Source of the DNA: Bartonella sp. MM73XJBT.G
GTDB taxonomy: Bacteria; Pseudomonadota; Alphaproteobacteria; Rhizobiales; Rhizobiaceae
Length of the DNA stretch: 61,898 nt
Direction: 5' to 3'
NCBI RefSeq assembly: GCF_028618435.1
Contig: NZ_JAQISW010000011.1
Coordinates: 1-61,898, forward strand
The notes under the pieces are model-generated. The model had not been told where the DNA came from and did not search any database. It saw only the letters and a list, made by a program, of their open reading frames with translations. Positions 1 through 10,105 of the stretch are shown here, one piece after another. The translations under genes were made by a program, and so were the position numbers. How positions within the stretch are numbered: position 1 is the stretch's first letter; every line of letters begins with the position of its first letter.

Positions 1-141
1 AAATTGTGATGCAAAATAAACCGATGCAAAGGAGTAAGCATAAAAGTCGTACCATTCTACCAGATTTCCTGATGCACTGGATATGATAGCAAAAATACGT
101 TTCCTTGTATCATGTGGATCTACAGTTGTTTGGTTACTCAT
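1..141 (-). CDS. MFS transporter, MHS family (N-terminal part, cut by window edge)
   Basis: The first 47 codons of a membrane carrier are visible, starting at an ATG at 141 behind a GGGGG Shine-Dalgarno with 7-base spacing. The product contains DPHDTRKR, then [16 protein letters not shown], the conserved N-terminal signature of metabolite:proton symporters of the MHS group (KgtP/ProP/PcaT-like). It is very close to the N-terminus of the complete carrier at 1477-2784, so the two are neighbouring paralogues on the same strand. The remainder lies left of the window, so intactness cannot be judged. The substrate is unknown; organic acids or compatible solutes are typical for the family. Confidence 0.85.
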   Translation of the reverse strand, partial: MSNQTTVDPHDTRKRIFAIISSASGNLVEWYDFYAYSFASVYFASQF

Positions 142-781
142 GAAATTTCCCCCTTTTAGATTGATAACTTTTCTGCTCGTTAAAGTTGTTAATGATGTAT
201 AGCATAAAAATACAATTTTATAATGATAATTTATTAGAAAAATATTTTATTTAAAATTTAGATAGAATAAATAAGTTTATATTATAATAAATAAAATAAA
301 CTTTAATTGAACTATAGTATGAAATATAACTTAATTTATACTGTTTATAATTAATAAATCGTCTTTTATTTCATGCTTAAACGCTTTTGTATAGTTTTAA
401 AACTTATGATGATGAAAGAATGAGCTTGTACATTTAAAGTTTAGAACTTTCATTGTAAGATTTTTCTAGAGCGATTAATGCTGTTTTGAGCTTATGGTGT
501 ATTATTAAATTGTGTGCTTTTAGAATCTTTTAAGGCTTTTTTTGTTTCATTGTAAATTATTGGCATATGAGAGTGTTTTTGAGGATATGGATATTCTTTG
601 GCTTATGGGTTTGATGTTGTGTCGTAAAATGGTATTACTGGCTATTACATGTGAGATTGGTGTGTGGGTAAAAATCTATTGATGAACTATTTCAAGTATC
701 AAGGGAATGTGCAATTTTAAGGACTAGAGAATAGAGTATAGTAGAGCTAACAAATAGTAGAATGATAGCCGTTTGCACTTT

Positions 782-823
782 TATTAGTATTAATTATGAA
801 GATATTAGTATTAATTATGAAGA
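782..823. repeat. 21-base perfect tandem duplication
   Basis: Bases 782-802 are repeated exactly at 803-823; the unit begins TATTAGTATTAATT. No gene is involved. A local duplication or slippage event is the simplest origin. Confidence 0.9.
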
Positions 824-884
824 GGTTGGTCCACAATGTTAAGGAGTTCTTGAGCCCTTTAGTTTTTGAGACGGTTTATAAGAG

Positions 885-1080
885 CCATTTTTAGTCCTTT
901 CTTATACAATTTTATCCGCCATGGCTTTTCCCCTACTTGTAATGTGTAAACGAGAGGTGTTTTAAGTTGGTTCAACATAAAAAAATATCAAATGAGAAAA
1001 CCTTACGTGATGTTGGGTTTTAATTCAAGTTAAAAGATGCTAGATATATCATTATAAATCAATGTATTGTGTGATTTATC
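885..1080 (+). repeat. Degenerate dispersed repeat, copy A
   Basis: This segment aligns by eye, in the same orientation, with about 30520-30705. Shared blocks in order are CTTTCTTxTACA, GxTTCAAC, AAATGAGA, CTTACG, and TTATAAATCAA near the right end. Similarity is partial, with substitutions and short gaps, so this is an old repeat. No coding potential was recognised. Confidence 0.5.
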
Positions 1081-1434
1081 CTTCTCAGAGGGCTTTACTG
1101 TTATGCTCTTTACGGGTGTCATCGTGAAATGGATTTGAGTCTATTTGAGAAATGCATCTTAAAAAAAGTGCGGAAATTCATAACGTAATGGGCCTTTTCT
1201 ATTTTTCATGGGGGCTTTAATTTTGATGAGGAATAGAAGTATTAAAATAAATCAAACGTCTTTTTGTCTTCAGCAAACGAAATTAAGCCAAAGAATCATC
1301 TCTTCATAACAGTGCGGAGCCACCGCTTATTTTTATAAGTGCCCTATGTGGGAAGAGAGAAAATTTCTTCTTTAGTGAGTTTAGAGGGATAAAAATAAAA
1401 AATTGCAAGCTTTAATTTCTCGTAGAATAGATAC

Positions 1435-1462
1435 AAAAAAGCCTAGAATTCTAGGCTTTTTT
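1435..1462 (-). terminator. Rho-independent terminator of the MFS gene (symmetrical)
   Basis: The perfect palindrome GCCTAGAATTCTAGGC (1441-1456) is flanked by an A-run on the left and a T-run on the right. It works as a terminator on either strand and lies 14 bases past the stop of the minus-strand MFS gene. Confidence 0.85.
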
Positions 1463-1476
1463 GTTAGGATCAAAAG

Positions 1477-2784
1477 TTAATCAATATCATCTCCTTGTAA
1501 ATATCCTTTTTTGCGAGCATCTGGCATTAAGAGAATTGCGATGAAGGCGATAATCATCATGCCTGCTATGTAAAAATGAAATATAGATTCATAGCCGACT
1601 TTTTTAAATTCAAGCGCGACAGCTTCAGCAGAACCACCAAATAGTGCGTTAGCAATAGCATAAGAGAGACCAACCCCCATTGCTCGGATTGAAGCAGGAA
1701 ACATTTCTGCTTTTACGATACCAGAGACGGATGTATAAAAGCTCATAATACAAAGCATGCCAATAATAATGGAGAGAGCAACCCACATATCATTAGTATT
1801 TCCAATAATTTTAAGTGCAGGAATTGTAAAGATGATAGATAAGGAACTCCAAATAACCAGTGAAGCTTTTGTGCCAATTTTATCTGCGAGAGAACCAAAG
1901 AGGGGTTGGAGTAGCATAAAAACAAATAGTGCGGCCGTCATTATTGTTGTCGCAGTATGTTTATCAAATCCGGTTGTTGTTATCAAATATTTTTGCATAT
2001 AAGTGGTACAGGTATAAAATGTCAGCGATCCTCCCGCTGTAAAACCGATAACTAAAAGGAACGCTTTTCCGTGGTTGCGTAGAAGTTCTTTAAGACTACC
2101 AGCTTGTTTTTTAGAACGGCTTTCTTTAGTGGTTGTTTCGTGAAGTGAACGACGTAGATAAATCGCAACAATTGCGCCACATCCACCAATCGCAAAAGGA
2201 ATACGCCAGCCCCATGCTTTTAATTGATCTTCAGAGAGATAGAGGGCGAGAATAAACATAACCAAACTTGCAAGAAGTTGACCTCCAATGAGCGTGGCAT
2301 ATTGAAACGAGCTAAAGAAACCGCGACGTTTTTTTAGAGCAACTTCACTCATATAAGTCGCTGTTGTTCCGTATTCACCGCCGACTGAGAGCCCTTGAAG
2401 CATGCGGAGTAAAATGAGAAGAATTGGTGCTACTGCTCCAATCGTTTCATATGTAGGAAGAAGGGCGATGAGAAACGAACCACCACACATCATAAAAACG
2501 GAAATTAGCAAAGAGCGTTTACGTCCATAACGATCCGCAATGAATCCAAAGAGCCAACCGCCAATGGGACGCATGAGGAAACCTATAAAAAAGACGAAGG
2601 AAGATTTTAAAAGTTCGGCAACAACATCTCCATTGGAGGGAAAAAACTGTGAGGCAAAATAAATAGATGTAAAAGAATAAACATAAAAATCATACCATTC
2701 CACCAGATTCCCTGATGCACTCGATATGATCGAAAGAACACGTTTCCTTGTATCATGTGGTGCTAAAGATTCTTGTTTTTCCAT
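1477..2784 (-). CDS. MFS transporter, MHS (metabolite:H+ symporter) family
   Basis: Inner-membrane secondary carrier of 435 aa with 12 predicted hydrophobic segments. Family signatures are [16 protein letters not shown] near the N-terminus, the loop RPIGGWLFGFIADRYGRKRSL between helices 2 and 3 (read in two pieces), and LRMLQGLSVGGEYG in helix 4. These match the KgtP/ProP/PcaT group that imports dicarboxylates, osmolytes or aromatic acids by proton symport; the actual substrate cannot be read. I start at the ATG at 2784, where AAGGGA sits 6 bases upstream, rather than the in-frame TTG at 2790. It is a near-duplicate of the partial gene at 1-141 and is divergent from thyA. Confidence 0.9.
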   Translation of the reverse strand: MEKQESLAPHDTRKRVLSIISSASGNLVEWYDFYVYSFTSIYFASQFFPSNGDVVAELLKSSFVFFIGFLMRPIGGWLFGFIADRYGRKRSLLISVFMMCGGSFLIALLPTYETIGAVAPILLILLRMLQGLSVGGEYGTTATYMSEVALKKRRGFFSSFQYATLIGGQLLASLVMFILALYLSEDQLKAWGWRIPFAIGGCGAIVAIYLRRSLHETTTKESRSKKQAGSLKELLRNHGKAFLLVIGFTAGGSLTFYTCTTYMQKYLITTTGFDKHTATTIMTAALFVFMLLQPLFGSLADKIGTKASLVIWSSLSIIFTIPALKIIGNTNDMWVALSIIIGMLCIMSFYTSVSGIVKAEMFPASIRAMGVGLSYAIANALFGGSAEAVALEFKKVGYESIFHFYIAGMMIIAFIAILLMPDARKKGYLQGDDID

Positions 2785-3003
2785 AGTCAATCCCTTATTT
2801 TACATTCAGCCATCTTTGTTCATTATCCCTCTATGTTATTTTCTTAGAATCTGTCTATAGTATTTTATCTTTTGCATCAAAAATTTAGTCAGATCATGAT
2901 AATTTCTTGTGTAAGATGTTTTGGGAAAAAGATTTGAAGTATGTTTGTACAGATTTTATAGTTTTTATTTTCTATAATGAAAAGAATCGGACATAATAGC
3001 TCC

Positions 3004-3798
3004 ATGAAGTCATATCTTACTCTTTTATCTCACGTCTTAAATCAGGGCATTGATCGCACAGATCGAACGGGTGTTGGAACGCGATCTATTTTTGGGTATC
3101 AGATGCGCTTTGATTTGCAAGCAGGATTTCCATTGTTGACGACAAAGAAATTACACTTGCGTTCAATTATTTATGAGCTTTTGTGGTTTCTTAAAGGCGA
3201 TACAAATACCGCATGGTTGAAAGAGCATGGTGTGTCTATTTGGGACGAATGGGCTGATAAACAAGGAAATCTTGGTCCTGTTTATGGGTATCAGTGGCGT
3301 TCTTGGCCAGCTCCTGATGGGCGTCATATTGATCAAATAAGTAATCTGTTGACTATGATTAAGGAGATGCCTTATTCTCGTCGTCTCATTGTATCAGCAT
3401 GGAATCCCGCATTGATAGAAGAAATGGCTCTTCCACCTTGTCATTGTTTCTTTCAATTTTACATTGCTGAGGGTAAATTATCCTGTCAGCTTTACCAGCG
3501 TTCGGCGGATATTTTTTTAGGAGTTCCATTTAATATTGCGTCCTATGCATTGTTAACGATGATGATTGCGCAAGTCAGTGGCCTTAAAGTTGGTGATTTT
3601 ATTCATACATTGGGGGACGCTCATCTTTATTCTAATCATTTTGAACAGGCAAAATATCAATTGTCTCGTGTACCAAATGCTTTGCCATGTATGCTTATAA
3701 ATCCAGCGGTAACAGATCTTTTTTCTTTTAAATTCGAGGATTTTGAATTGCTTAATTATGAAGCACACCCCCATATTAAAGCCCCGGTAGCAATATGA
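3004..3798 (+). CDS. thyA: Thymidylate synthase
   Basis: Cytosolic enzyme that methylates dUMP to dTMP using methylenetetrahydrofolate, producing dihydrofolate. The 264-residue product from the ATG at 3004 has the same length as the E. coli enzyme. It carries the catalytic cysteine in PPCHC at residue 146, plus RTGVGT near residue 21 for phosphate binding, GPVYGYQWR near 91 and the QRSAD block. An in-frame upstream start at 2977 would add nine residues with no counterpart in the family, so I reject it. The gene overlaps folA by four bases (ATGA), which couples the dTMP-forming step to the reductase that recycles its folate product. All key residues are intact. Confidence 0.97.
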   Translation: MKSYLTLLSHVLNQGIDRTDRTGVGTRSIFGYQMRFDLQAGFPLLTTKKLHLRSIIYELLWFLKGDTNTAWLKEHGVSIWDEWADKQGNLGPVYGYQWRSWPAPDGRHIDQISNLLTMIKEMPYSRRLIVSAWNPALIEEMALPPCHCFFQFYIAEGKLSCQLYQRSADIFLGVPFNIASYALLTMMIAQVSGLKVGDFIHTLGDAHLYSNHFEQAKYQLSRVPNALPCMLINPAVTDLFSFKFEDFELLNYEAHPHIKAPVAI

Positions 3799-4304
3799 AG
3801 ATTTCCATTTGTTTAATTGCCGCTGTTGCAGAAAATGGTGTTATTGGTTGTAAAGGTACAATGCCTTGGCATTTATCAACAGATTTGCAACGCTTTAAGG
3901 CGTTGACGTTGGGTAAGCCTATTATAATGGGGCGAAAAACTTGGGATTCTATCGGAAGACCTTTACCAAGGCGCACAAATATTGTCATTACGCGCGATTG
4001 TACTTTCAGCGCTGAAGGGGCAGTTGTTGCACATTCTTTATCACAGGCTTGTTCTCTTGCCACAACTGTTGCTTCTCAAAATGATGTAGAGGAAATTTTT
4101 ATTATTGGTGGGGGTGAAATTTTTAAACAAGGGTTTGGACTTGCTGATAAAATATTTCTTACAGAAGTTTTAGCTTCTATGGAAGGTGATTGTTTTTTTC
4201 CTATTTTTGATAAAGAAAAGTGGACTGTCGTGCAAACACAAGATATTCCAAAAGGGGATAAAGATAGTCATCCGACACGTTTTGTTGTTTACGAGCGGAA
4301 ATGA
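3795..4304 (+). CDS. folA: Dihydrofolate reductase
   Basis: NADPH-dependent reductase regenerating tetrahydrofolate, the product pair of thymidylate synthase. At 169 aa it is a normal chromosomal-type enzyme. Visible motifs are ENGVIG, the [12 protein letters not shown] block with the substrate-binding acidic residue (D30), [14 protein letters not shown], and the C-terminal IIGGGEIF for NADPH binding. Its ATG lies inside the thyA stop (ATGA), so it is probably translated by coupling. It would be the target of trimethoprim-type antifolates. About 120 bases of non-coding DNA follow before hflK. Confidence 0.96.
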   Translation: MKISICLIAAVAENGVIGCKGTMPWHLSTDLQRFKALTLGKPIIMGRKTWDSIGRPLPRRTNIVITRDCTFSAEGAVVAHSLSQACSLATTVASQNDVEEIFIIGGGEIFKQGFGLADKIFLTEVLASMEGDCFFPIFDKEKWTVVQTQDIPKGDKDSHPTRFVVYERK

Positions 4305-4423
4305 TTTTTGTGATATGAAGTGTAAAGGGTTTATTAGCTGCGTAATTGAGATAAGAGAAACCCTATAGGCTTTAAGTGAAGGATCGGTATTTGAATGAAT
4401 GGTAATCAGTTAAAGAGGTGATA

Positions 4424-5572
4424 ATGCCCTGGACAAATCAAAATGGTGGTGCCCCATGGAGTGGCGATAAAAATAAGAACAGCGGTGACAAAAAGACATC
4501 GGCTAATAAGAATATTTTTGGTTCTGGTGGCAATAATGGTGGCGGAAATGGCCCCAATCTCGATGATATTTTGCGTAAAGGACAGGACCATTTTAAACAA
4601 TTTAGTCGGGGCGGCATTTTTGTTTTGTTCCTTCTGATTGCCGTGTGTTTTTTTCTCTATCAGTCACTTTATATCGTTCAACAAAATGAGCAAGCAGTAG
4701 AATTGCGTTTTGGTGTGCCTAAAGAAGAAATTATCGGTGATGGTTTACATTTTCATTTTTGGCCAATTGAAACTTACATGAAAGTACCTTTAACGGAAAA
4801 AACAATTGCAATTGGTGGACAGCCTGGACAGAGACAACAAAGTGAAGGCTTGATGCTGTCGAGTGATCAAAATATTGTGAATGTCAATTTTTCTGTTTAC
4901 TATCGCATTTCACATCCAGGACAATTTTTATTCAATGTGAATGATCAAGAGGGAACTGTTCGTCAGGTCGCTGAAAGTGCAATGCGGGAAGTTATTGGCT
5001 CAAGACCTGTTGATGATGTTTTACGCGATAAAAAAGAAGAAGTTGCTAACGATGTGAGAAAGATTACCCAGTTGACTGTCGATAAGTATCAGCTCGGGGT
5101 TGAAATAAGCCGTGTATCGATCAGTGAAGCTGCTCCTCCTACCAAAGTTGCTGCAGCGTTTAATTCTGTTCAGCAGGCTGAGCAGGAACGTGGACGAATG
5201 ATTGAAGAAGGAAATCGTGTGCGTTTTACGAAGATTGGTTTAGCAAATGGTGAAGCTTCACGTACACGGGAAATCGCAAAAGGTGAAAAAGCACAAATGA
5301 TTGAAGAGGCAACAGGGCGTGCTGAACGTTTTCAGGCCATAGCCCGTGAAGCTGCAGTTTCACCAGAGGCTGCACGGTATCGTCTTTATATGGAGACGAT
5401 GGGGCGTATTTTTTCTTCACCCAATAAATTGGTTCTCGATCAAATTAATTCTCCTGCGGTGCCTTATCTTTCTTTGAATGAATTGCTGCGTAATAATTTA
5501 TCAGAAAAAGAAAAAATAAAATCAGCACGTTCTACATCGCTCTTGAATACTCAGATTTCCGGAGGACGTTAA
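4424..5572 (+). CDS. hflK: HflK, membrane regulator of FtsH (SPFH/prohibitin family)
   Basis: Single-pass inner-membrane protein that forms the HflKC complex around the FtsH protease. The 382-aa product has a Gly/Asn-rich N-terminus, a transmembrane helix at about residues 64-84, then a band-7 (SPFH) domain beginning VQQNEQAVELRFG. A long helical region with QQAEQERGR and the characteristic GEKAQ/ATGRAERF stretches follows. I choose the ATG at 4424 with AAAGAGG just upstream; an in-frame GTG at 4418 falls inside that Shine-Dalgarno. hflC follows after 2 bases, so the two form an operon. Confidence 0.95.
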   Translation: MPWTNQNGGAPWSGDKNKNSGDKKTSANKNIFGSGGNNGGGNGPNLDDILRKGQDHFKQFSRGGIFVLFLLIAVCFFLYQSLYIVQQNEQAVELRFGVPKEEIIGDGLHFHFWPIETYMKVPLTEKTIAIGGQPGQRQQSEGLMLSSDQNIVNVNFSVYYRISHPGQFLFNVNDQEGTVRQVAESAMREVIGSRPVDDVLRDKKEEVANDVRKITQLTVDKYQLGVEISRVSISEAAPPTKVAAAFNSVQQAEQERGRMIEEGNRVRFTKIGLANGEASRTREIAKGEKAQMIEEATGRAERFQAIAREAAVSPEAARYRLYMETMGRIFSSPNKLVLDQINSPAVPYLSLNELLRNNLSEKEKIKSARSTSLLNTQISGGR

Positions 5573-5574
5573 TA

Positions 5575-6510
5575 ATGCAGCAGTCTCGTTTTTTGTTTGT
5601 TTTTAGTACCATAATATTTTTTTTGATCATGTTGTGGATGTCATTTTTTATTGTCTATCCTCGTCAACAAGTTGCTATTAAGCGTTTTGGACAAATCGTT
5701 AAGGTAGAATCTAATCCTGGAATTTATGTAAAAATACCTTTTGTGGATAAGATGATTGTGGTGGATAATCGTTTATTGCGTTATGATGTTCCTACACAAT
5801 CTGTGCAAGTTCGTGGGGGGGCTTATTATGAAGTGGATGCGTTCTTTATTTATCGTATTACGGATCCTAAATTGTTTTTACAACGTATTGCTTCAGGGCG
5901 CCCGCAAATTGCAGCGCGTGAAAATCTTGCACCACGTTTTATTGACGCTTTGCGAGCTGTTTATGGTAAGAGAGAATTTAAAGCAGCCTTATCGGATGAG
6001 CGAGGCGCGATGATGGCCGAGGTTCAAAGGCAATTTTCTATAGATGCAGGTTCGCTAGGTATTAGAATTGTTGATGTGCGTATTCGAAAAACCGATTTAA
6101 CCGATGCTGTTTCGGAAGATGTTTATCGGCAAATGGCTGCGGAGCGGGAAGCAGTTGCGGAAAATATTCGCGCTCGTGGTCAACAAGAGCGAGATCGTAT
6201 TGTCGCAGAGGCAAATCGTGAATATGAAGAAATTGTGGCGGCTGCAAAGCGTGATGCTGAAATTACGCGCGGTGAAGGACAGGCTGAAAGTATTCGCATT
6301 TTACTCAATGCGAGAGAAGCAAATCCATCTTTTTACGATTTTTGGTTAGCGATGGAACAGTATAAGAATTTAGAGAAAATACCGATGGTGATTTCACCAA
6401 ATGAGGATTTCTTTTTTTATTTTAGAAATTTTCCGCAAGCAAAGAAAAAAAATTCATCAGCAATGAGTCCTAGTTTGAGTAAAACTGATTCAAAGTCCAG
6501 CGGAGAATAG
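5575..6510 (+). CDS. hflC: HflC, partner of HflK
   Basis: Second SPFH-domain subunit of the HflKC complex that modulates FtsH proteolysis of membrane proteins. The 311-aa product has an N-terminal membrane anchor (about residues 7-27), then VYPRQQVAIKRFGQIV and the band-7 fold. A charged helical segment (ARGQQERDRIVAEANREYEE, about 201-220) and ITRGEGQAES near 240 follow. The ATG at 5575 has GGAGG 9 bases upstream, overlapping the end of hflK. A strong hairpin terminator follows, ending the operon before the protease gene. Confidence 0.95.
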   Translation: MQQSRFLFVFSTIIFFLIMLWMSFFIVYPRQQVAIKRFGQIVKVESNPGIYVKIPFVDKMIVVDNRLLRYDVPTQSVQVRGGAYYEVDAFFIYRITDPKLFLQRIASGRPQIAARENLAPRFIDALRAVYGKREFKAALSDERGAMMAEVQRQFSIDAGSLGIRIVDVRIRKTDLTDAVSEDVYRQMAAEREAVAENIRARGQQERDRIVAEANREYEEIVAAAKRDAEITRGEGQAESIRILLNAREANPSFYDFWLAMEQYKNLEKIPMVISPNEDFFFYFRNFPQAKKKNSSAMSPSLSKTDSKSSGE

Positions 6511-6522
6511 ATGAAACAGTGT

Positions 6523-6571
6523 ATAGAGCGTACTCGTGTGGGAAGTATGCTCTATCGCTGCTTGTTTTTAT
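6523..6571 (+). terminator. Terminator after hflKC
   Basis: A 12-base stem ATAGAGCGTACT (6523-6534) pairs with AGTATGCTCTAT (6544-6555) with a single G-T wobble and a 9-base loop. The T-rich run at 6563-6571 follows after eight bases. It separates hflC from the degP gene. Confidence 0.75.
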
Positions 6572-6660
6572 GATGAATGTAAAAGAATGTTAAGCCATAC
6601 CGATTTTGCATTAATAACTATTAAGTAAGGATCTTTACAGCTTTGGTTTAAAGGCATGTC

Positions 6661-8187
6661 ATGGGTAGAAGTATCGTGAGTAGAAATATATTTTTGAAGT
6701 TTTTTATCACAAGAGTTGTTTTTTGTGTGATTTTATTTTTATCAGGATCCATGCGTTTGTCTTGGAGCGCAGAGATAAATAAGACATTGCCTTCTGTTCC
6801 TGATTTAGCTTCTGAGCTTTTGGAAACGGTTGTAAATATTTCTACGGCACAGACTGTTGAAGGAACAGAACAGGATGAAAATACTTCGATACCCGTTATT
6901 CCAAAAGATTCATTGTTGGAAGAATATTTTAATGATTTTTTTACACCCAAAGAGGGGGAAAAAAATAGTCAATTTCAAAAGGTGCGTTCTTTGGGGTCTG
7001 GTTTTGTAATTGATGCGCAAAAAGGGCTTATTGTTACAAATTATCATGTTATCGTTGATGCTGATGATATTGAAGTGAATTTTACGGATGGTGCAAAACT
7101 TAAGGCGAAGCTTCTTGGCAAGGATAGTAAAACGGATTTGGCGTTGCTTCAAGTGGATGCGGGAAGTAAAAAATTAAAAGCTGTGCGTTTTGGTGATTCA
7201 GAAAAAGCACGTATTGGTGACTGGGTTATGGCGATTGGTAACCCTTATGGTTTTGGAGGGAGTGTAACGGTTGGTATTATTTCTGCACGTAATCGTGATC
7301 TTAATGCTGGTCCTTATGATAATTTTATTCAAACAGATGCAGCGATTAATCGAGGGAATTCTGGTGGTCCGTTATTTGATAGAAATGGTGAAGTCATTGG
7401 CATTAATACAGCCATTGTTTCTCCTTCTGGAGGATCGATCGGTATTGGGTTTGCTATTCCATCGGATATGGCTCTTTCTATTATTAATCAATTGCGTGAT
7501 TTTGGAGAAATAAGACGTGGTTGGCTGGCTATTCGTATTCAACCGGTGACAGAAGATATTGCAAAAAGTTTAAAACTAGAAAACGCTGTAGGAGCGTTGG
7601 TAGCTGGTAAAATAGAACAAATGGAAAAAAATAATGTCGATAATAGCCAGTTGCAAACAGGAGATGTTATTCTGTCTTTTGGGAATGCCAAAATTAAGCA
7701 TGCACGTGATTTCCCCCGTTTAGTCGCGGAGAGTTCAGAAGGGAGCGTTGTGGATGTTACTATTTTACGGAATGGGCAAGAAAAAATCGTAAAGGTTACG
7801 CTTGGACGTTTGATTGAGACCGATGACAATGAAGATACAGAAGAAGAAGTCGATGATAAAGAAAATAATGATCTGCCGAAAAGTGTGACAATGCAATTGA
7901 TGGGCATGACATTATCTGAATTAACAGAGGATTTGCGTCATCGTTATTCAATTTCAGATAAACTTCGAGGACTCGTGGTGACATCTGTTACACAAAATAG
8001 TACTGCGGATAAAAAGCGTATTCGCGTTGGTGAAGTGATTGTTGATATCAATCAGAGTGCTATTATAACAATTGATGATGCTAAAAAACGTTTTTATAAA
8101 TTACGTGAAGCTGGACGCAAAAATGTTTTACTCATTGTAGCGCGTCCAGATGGAGAGTTGCGGTTCGTAACGATCCCAATGGATTGA
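6661..8187 (+). CDS. degP: Periplasmic serine protease of the DegP/HtrA (Do) family
   Basis: Envelope quality-control protease of 508 aa. An N-terminal hydrophobic segment (about residues 9-35, ending LSWSAE) is a signal peptide. The trypsin-like domain carries the full triad: His in NYHVIVDADD (about 128), Asp in SKTDLALLQV (about 158) and Ser in NRGNSGGPLF (about 233). Two PDZ domains follow (about 280-380 and 400-500), separated by an acidic linker rich in Asp/Glu. Many alphaproteobacteria encode a DegP next to hflKC, matching this context. The ATG at 6661 has AAAGG upstream; a GTG at 6676 is an alternative that would shorten the signal peptide. Confidence 0.93.
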   Translation: MGRSIVSRNIFLKFFITRVVFCVILFLSGSMRLSWSAEINKTLPSVPDLASELLETVVNISTAQTVEGTEQDENTSIPVIPKDSLLEEYFNDFFTPKEGEKNSQFQKVRSLGSGFVIDAQKGLIVTNYHVIVDADDIEVNFTDGAKLKAKLLGKDSKTDLALLQVDAGSKKLKAVRFGDSEKARIGDWVMAIGNPYGFGGSVTVGIISARNRDLNAGPYDNFIQTDAAINRGNSGGPLFDRNGEVIGINTAIVSPSGGSIGIGFAIPSDMALSIINQLRDFGEIRRGWLAIRIQPVTEDIAKSLKLENAVGALVAGKIEQMEKNNVDNSQLQTGDVILSFGNAKIKHARDFPRLVAESSEGSVVDVTILRNGQEKIVKVTLGRLIETDDNEDTEEEVDDKENNDLPKSVTMQLMGMTLSELTEDLRHRYSISDKLRGLVVTSVTQNSTADKKRIRVGEVIVDINQSAIITIDDAKKRFYKLREAGRKNVLLIVARPDGELRFVTIPMD

Positions 8188-9106
8188 TGCCTAATGGATT
8201 GATGTTTGAAGAATTTGTTTTTATTAGTCTTACATATATAGGTATTTAGGTAGCTCAGCGTGACATCTATCTAGTATCTTTAAGCTCATTTCATGATGGA
8301 GCGTATTGATTGTATGACATAAAGTCCATTGGATGGCTCCATTTTGCGCTAAATAAAAGTGCAAGTTAGCAATTGTATTTACCGTCTTTCTTAAAGTAAC
8401 TTTCATCTCTTTGGATTACGCAGGTGAATGGTATTGATCTCATGCCTTATGAGAGAGGGGGAAAAATAAATCAATCTTATGGAGCTTGCAGGTAAATTGC
8501 AAAACGCTTAATTATTATTGTAAATAATGTTTTACTGAGGGAAACTTTCAGCCTTTGTAATTATATTTTTTGTACTGTAGAGAACGTTTTTTCTCTTCAG
8601 TTTGAAAAAGTTATTCCATAGAAAAATCGTATTATACTCAATCAAGTTATTGATGTATTAACATCTTATCTTTATGACAAATGAAAAAATAGTTATAAAA
8701 AAGAAAGCATGAAGAAAAAAGCTTTAGAGCCTCTTATTATAAGTCAGAGCAATATGCTGGTGTTATAGGAAAAATAAATCTGTTTGATTTTATAAGGTTA
8801 GCTTAGTATTATTGTCATAAATGAGAATGAAAAGCCTACTTTTAGTGGTCTAATGGACAAAATGATTATGGCTAGGGTTTATTATTGAAGTATGATCGCA
8901 AAGATTCTTGGGAAATTCCTTTGATGTTGTTATTAAACCCATTTTTTTTCTTTTATAATTTTTATAAAGTTTTTCTTTATATTTAAGGTGAGGTCTTGTT
9001 CGTATTTTTATAAAGGTTTTCTTTATGATAATGAAGAAAAATACAGAGGCTTTGCAGGTAGTTATGCATGTTGCAATAAGTTTCTGATTGATAGGAATTG
9101 CTCTTC
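8188..9106. other. Gene-free stretch between degP and miaA
   Basis: About 0.9 kb with no ORF that looks like a gene on either strand. The only structure noticed is a 23-base direct repeat near the right end. No remnant of a known gene was recognised. Confidence 0.55.
8958..9026 (+). repeat. Short direct repeat upstream of miaA
   Basis: Bases 8958-8980 and 9004-9026 match at 22 of 23 positions (core TATAAAG, T-run, CTTTAT). The copies are spaced 46 bases apart, start to start, within 150 bases of the miaA start. They could be a regulator site or a local duplication. Confidence 0.6.
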
Positions 9107-9979
9107 ATGACACAGAGAACAATTACATTGATAGCAGGGCCCACGGCAAGTGGAAAATCAGAACTTGCTTTGCAAATGGCTCAAGAAAGAAATGCTCTCA
9201 TTATTAATACGGATTCCATGCAGGTTTATGACGTTTTAAATATTTTAACGGCACGGCCGAGGGTGGCTGATACCGTGATTGTTCCACATTATTTGTATGG
9301 TCATGTGAATCCTTCAGTGAATTATTCAGTAGGACAATGGTTGTGTGATGTTGAGAAGCTGTTGGTTACTTTTACATCGAGATCCATTATTTTCGTTGGT
9401 GGAACAGGACTTTATTTTCGTGCTCTTTTGGAGGGGATTTCGCAAATTCCTCATGTTCCAGATGTTGTGCGGCAGAAATGGCGCTTGCTGCTTGATAAAG
9501 AGGGACCTGAAAGTCTTTATCGTCAGTTGTTACAGATTGATGCTGTTGTTGCTGAAAAAATTTCTTCGCAAGATGGGCAGCGTATTGTTCGTGCTTTGGA
9601 AGTTTATGATGCAACAGGTAAGAAATTAAGTTGGTGGCAGAAGCAAAAAACAACGCCTCTCATTGCGTCCCATTGTGCTGAAAAAATTCTTCTCATGCTA
9701 CCACGTTCTTTGCTTTATGAACGCATTCATAAACGTTTGGACTCTATGATTGAAAGAGGGGCATTAGAAGAGGTGGTGGCCATAAAGAAACTTATGCTTT
9801 CTTCTTCGTTACCAGCGATGAAAGCGATTGGTATACCTGAATTTATGGCTTATTTGGATGGATATAGAAGCTTTGAAAATGCTCTGGAAGCGGTGAAAAC
9901 ACAAACGAGAAGATATGCAAAAAGACAAATGACATGGTTTCGTCATCAATTTGATGAAGAATGGAGGCTTAGTTCTTGA
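9107..9979 (+). CDS. miaA: tRNA dimethylallyltransferase (A37 isopentenylation)
   Basis: Transfers a dimethylallyl group to adenosine 37 of tRNAs that read UNN codons. The 290-aa product starts with the P-loop IAGPTASGKSE, followed by NTDSMQVYDVLNILTARP (the usual nucleophilic Asp/Ser region), GGTGLYFRALLEG, and GQRIVRALEVYDATGK. The C-terminus keeps AIGIPEFMAYLDG and QTRRYAKRQMTWFRHQF, as in the family. I start at the ATG at 9107 (ATAGGA upstream), not the TTG at 9098. It lies just upstream of the acetolactate synthase gene, an order common in Rhizobiales. Confidence 0.95.
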   Translation: MTQRTITLIAGPTASGKSELALQMAQERNALIINTDSMQVYDVLNILTARPRVADTVIVPHYLYGHVNPSVNYSVGQWLCDVEKLLVTFTSRSIIFVGGTGLYFRALLEGISQIPHVPDVVRQKWRLLLDKEGPESLYRQLLQIDAVVAEKISSQDGQRIVRALEVYDATGKKLSWWQKQKTTPLIASHCAEKILLMLPRSLLYERIHKRLDSMIERGALEEVVAIKKLMLSSSLPAMKAIGIPEFMAYLDGYRSFENALEAVKTQTRRYAKRQMTWFRHQFDEEWRLSS

Positions 9980-10105
9980 TGAAAAAACTGGAGCTTTAAG
10001 AAGAAACTTTGGAGAAAATATTAATTTTTTATTGACGAATGGGTTCAATGGAATTAGAGATTTTTCTGTAAAGGATTTTTTTTATATATTTTGTGCATTA
10101 GAATA

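Larger units (their letters stand above)
142..1434. other. Gene-free AT-rich stretch
   Basis: No convincing ORF on either strand. It contains an exact 21-base tandem duplication (782-823). It also contains a degenerate segment (about 885-1080) that resembles about 30520-30705, described under repeats. The leftmost bases are the upstream region of the first MFS gene and are strongly AT-rich. Confidence 0.6.
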
